Below, piece after piece: positions 61,576 through 64,000 of a DNA stretch of 64,000 bases; the first letter of the stretch is position 1, and each line of letters starts with the position of its first letter. The notes under the pieces were generated by a model. The model was not told the origin of the DNA, searched no databases, and saw only the letters and a list, made by a program, of their open reading frames with translations. Origin of the DNA: Maricaulis sp965242785 (lineage in GTDB: Bacteria > Pseudomonadota > Alphaproteobacteria > Caulobacterales > Maricaulaceae); assembly GCA_965242785.1 (NCBI GenBank), contig CBDETA010000004.1, positions 930,001 through 994,000 of the forward strand. Reading direction: 5' to 3'. The position numbers and the translations under genes are program-made.

Positions 61576-64000
61576 TCCGGCGTCTCGGCGTGATCGCCTT
61601 CATCCCAGATCCTGAAACAGGCGGTGAAGACCAGCAGGTCGCCCTCCTGGATGCTTTTCTGCTCGATCCGGCTGTCGAAGGAGGTGCGGAAATGGAAGTT
61701 GAAATCGCCCGCCCGGTTGCGCAGCTCGTCCCGCTTGCTGACCGGTAGCCAGCCGACAAGATGCAGGCCGGGAATGCGGGTTCGCACCAGGCTGGCATAG
61801 TCTTCGCCGATCAGCCGGTCACCGGCCTCCACCTCATGCATGAACAGGTGCGTTCCATCGCGCATGTTCATGACGGCGATCAGGAAATCGAGCGTCGAAT
61901 TGCCGTCGAACACGTCCTTGACCAGGAAGCGCTCGACCAGGGTGGCGCTGGGAATGACGATGGTCGCGCCGGCCCCGTCCGTGCGGGTGTCCCCGGTGTC
62001 CTGACCGGCACGCTGGCGGGCCTTCGGTCCCAGAAACGCTTCGCGGTCCTCGCGCGCCAGGACTTCGGTGATGATCTCGCAGTCCCAACCGCGCGCGGCG
62101 GCGTGCTCGCGGATCAGCTTCGTGGCGAGCAGCGTTCCGGCATCCACCGCACGCACATCGGCGCTGGTCTCCGCCCGGCGCTTGGCCGAGGCATTGGCCA
62201 GGATGATTACGTGATCGAAGGCCACATCCTCCGGCAACAGCCGGGACAGGTGGTCCGACGTCAGGAAGGGCACGTCCTCGATCGCCACCGCATGGATCAG
62301 CGGATCGATGTGGAAGGCGCGCAGATTATTCTCCAGCCGCTCCAGATGCACTTTCGAGGCATAGAGCAGGATGGCCTGGCCGACCGGCCGCGACAGCCGG
62401 AATTTCGCCCGCGGGATGGCCGAGGTTTCCAGCACGTCCTGAAGGCCGTGATCGCGGCGGATCGCCTGGCGTCGGCCGGCACTGTAGATGATCCGGTCAT
62501 TGGCGGACGGGCGATGCGCATAGCCGGCCCGGCGGGTGAAGGAGATGATCGGACCGCCATCGATGACCTCGGCATCAAACACCGCGTCGCGCTGCAGATC
62601 GCCCTGCACCAGTCCGATCAGATTGGCGCCGCTCTTCCACAATTCCCGCTCCAGCGCATCGCAATCCATGCCTTCGGTAACGGCCTCGCGCTGGGCGCAC
62701 AGGGCTTCGAAATCGATGGAGTAGAGCTCGTCATGGCCGTCATAGGTCAGCACATCCAGCAGGTAGTCGATCATGAAGGGGTGGATGGTCGACAACGCCG
62801 CCGCCTTGGCGACGAAAATGTCGGGCGTGATCAGCGTGGTACAGCCGAAGGCCGAGAAGTGGTCCGCATTCTGGCTGAAGGCCAGCTCGGCCGAGATCCG
62901 GATGTCCGGATTTAGCCGTTTGAGATTCATTGCCGTCAGCACGGCGCCGATATTCTGCGACTTGCGGCGACCGTAATCGGCCAGGATGACGGCATGGCTG
63001 GCCTTGCGTGCCCCGGCCCGCTCCAGCGTGTCGCGATCGGCGCTGTCGCCGCGGCGAAAGCTGACCCGCGACTGGTCGAAGCGGTGATCCGTCAGAGGCG
63101 AGGCATCACCGGCATCGGCGACGATGCAGACCCGTTTGCGCTCTTCGGCATCATTGCCGGTCAGCGCATAGACAACACCGTCCAGATTCTCGTTCCAGCC
63201 GCAGACCAGCACATGGTCCTGCCAGTTCGTGTCCGCCAGGCCGGCCAGCGATTCGGCGCGCTTGCGGCCCCACAGATTGACCACGACGATGATCGCGGCG
63301 ATCGGGCCGGAGACCCCGATGAAGGCCAGCACCGCCACCAGCAGCCGGCCCAGGACGCTCAGCGGATAGGCGTCATTCTCCGTGAAGCCGCTGGCGACAA
63401 AGGTCAGCATCCAGATGAAGCCTTCCGACAGGGTGAGATCGGCAAAGGGGTTTTCCAGATTGAAGGTGCGCGCATGCATGGCCTCGGCCGAGCGCAGGGC
63501 CAGCAGCGCGATCAGTAGGGTCAGGGCGAAAACGCTGATGCCGATGAACCAAGGGCTGGGCTTGGCCCACCAGTCCAGCGCCGCCTGCAGGCCGGAATAG
63601 CGTCCGCGGCGCTCCCGCCGCACGCCGGTGCGGTCATAGGTGGTCTGGAAGGTAACGGCGATGAAACTGCTGCCCAGAAGGGCCGCCCACAGCGTGATCC
63701 ACAGCCAGTAGGCCGGTTCGGGGCTGGCATGCCCGAAATCCACCAAAACACCCCGGGCGGCGCGGTGATAGGGCAGGGGGGCGCGTCCCAGGAAGCTGTC
63801 CGGCGTCTGCATGCCGGGAAAGCGGGTTTCCAGCTGGTCCCAGTCCTCCAGCAGCACCTGCAGGACCGAACGGACCTGACCGGCGTCAGCGTCATTGCGG
63901 GCAAACAGGAAGGCGCGCACCGCGAGGGCCGCCTGCTCGCGCGGCCCCACCTGCATCAAACCGGATTCATAATAGGGATTGCGAGCCGCCAGGTCGGCGA
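61554..64000 (-). CDS. CASTOR/POLLUX-like ion channel with RCK (NAD-binding) domains, 5' end outside the window
   Basis: The frame has no stop up to base 64000, so the gene starts beyond the window; TTG and ATG codons near 63959 are internal. About 815 residues are visible. Three hydrophobic segments and a pore helix lie in the first third. The pore reads TFVASGFTEND, unlike the TVGYG filter of potassium channels. Next come two RCK-type regions, the first starting DHVLVCGWNENLDGVVYAL, whose CGW resembles CASTOR/POLLUX/SYM8 channels. A long C-terminal part follows. It is an inner-membrane cation channel gated by ligands at the RCK ring; the ion passed is uncertain. Confidence 0.88.
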   Translation of the reverse strand, partial: ADLAARNPYYESGLMQVGPREQAALAVRAFLFARNDADAGQVRSVLQVLLEDWDQLETRFPGMQTPDSFLGRAPLPYHRAARGVLVDFGHASPEPAYWLWITLWAALLGSSFIAVTFQTTYDRTGVRRERRGRYSGLQAALDWWAKPSPWFIGISVFALTLLIALLALRSAEAMHARTFNLENPFADLTLSEGFIWMLTFVASGFTENDAYPLSVLGRLLVAVLAFIGVSGPIAAIIVVVNLWGRKRAESLAGLADTNWQDHVLVCGWNENLDGVVYALTGNDAEERKRVCIVADAGDASPLTDHRFDQSRVSFRRGDSADRDTLERAGARKASHAVILADYGRRKSQNIGAVLTAMNLKRLNPDIRISAELAFSQNADHFSAFGCTTLITPDIFVAKAAALSTIHPFMIDYLLDVLTYDGHDELYSIDFEALCAQREAVTEGMDCDALERELWKSGANLIGLVQGDLQRDAVFDAEVIDGGPIISFTRRAGYAHRPSANDRIIYSAGRRQAIRRDHGLQDVLETSAIPRAKFRLSRPVGQAILLYASKVHLERLENNLRAFHIDPLIHAVAIEDVPFLTSDHLSRLLPEDVAFDHVIILANASAKRRAETSADVRAVDAGTLLATKLIREHAAARGWDCEIITEVLAREDREAFLGPKARQRAGQDTGDTRTDGAGATIVIPSATLVERFLVKDVFDGNSTLDFLIAVMNMRDGTHLFMHEVEAGDRLIGEDYASLVRTRIPGLHLVGWLPVSKRDELRNRAGDFNFHFRTSFDSRIEQKSIQEGDLLVFTACFRIWDEGDHAETPDQPSTPV

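Overview
The window is high-GC DNA from an alphaproteobacterium. TonB-dependent receptors of the Xanthomonas/Caulobacter type, clusters of flavin-dependent 'tryptophan halogenase' homologues, LacI regulators and SusB-like GH97 enzymes point to Caulobacterales/Maricaulales, for example a Maricaulis-like marine dimorphic bacterium. That placement is an inference from gene content. No rRNA, tRNA, CRISPR array or intact insertion sequence was seen.

Layout. (1) 1-13031 is a glycan-uptake locus. It has the end of a LacI regulator, a four-gene leftward operon of halogenase-family flavoproteins (one lacking both catalytic residues), a divergently transcribed TonB-dependent receptor and a secreted GH3 beta-glucosidase. 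A LacI-type palindrome lies in the divergent promoter region. (2) 13535-25318 is a single 11.8-kb gene for a giant glycine-rich autotransporter with about 46 copies of a GGGGG-containing repeat. (3) 25478-28567 holds small exported proteins of unknown function, one with eight tandem FPGDSF hexapeptides. (4) 28754-33389 is an ECF sigma factor, a membrane Ser/Thr kinase with a helical-repeat C-terminus, and a secreted protein with five cysteine modules. (5) 33428-37265 has a lipoprotein and a large lipoprotein with transglutaminase-like and vWA-like regions. (6) 37380-39575 is egtD-egtB for ergothioneine synthesis.

(7) 39763-59410 is a second, larger uptake locus, for starch and maltodextrin. 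It has two exported GH13 amylases, a cytoplasmic GH13 alpha-glucosidase, an exported GH97 alpha-glucosidase, a CBM20-esterase lipoprotein, a TonB-dependent receptor, an SLC45-like sugar/proton symporter, a LacI regulator, two more halogenase homologues and a JmjC-like cupin. A shared motif, GTTTGCNNAAATTTGCA, occurs in four of its promoter regions, with weaker copies before the receptor gene; it is probably the operator of the LacI protein at 49509-50522. The proposed flow is: extracellular amylase and receptor import, periplasmic trimming by GH97, symport, then cytoplasmic alpha-glucosidase. (8) 59417-64000 holds an aldo/keto reductase, an RlmL-like rRNA methyltransferase and a CASTOR/POLLUX-like RCK ion channel that runs off the window.

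The most unusual points are that both glycan loci carry halogenase-like flavoproteins next to their receptors, that one of these is a catalytically degenerate paralogue, and that the ECF/kinase pair has a phosphorylatable S-T where typical ECF factors have acidic residues in region 2.2.
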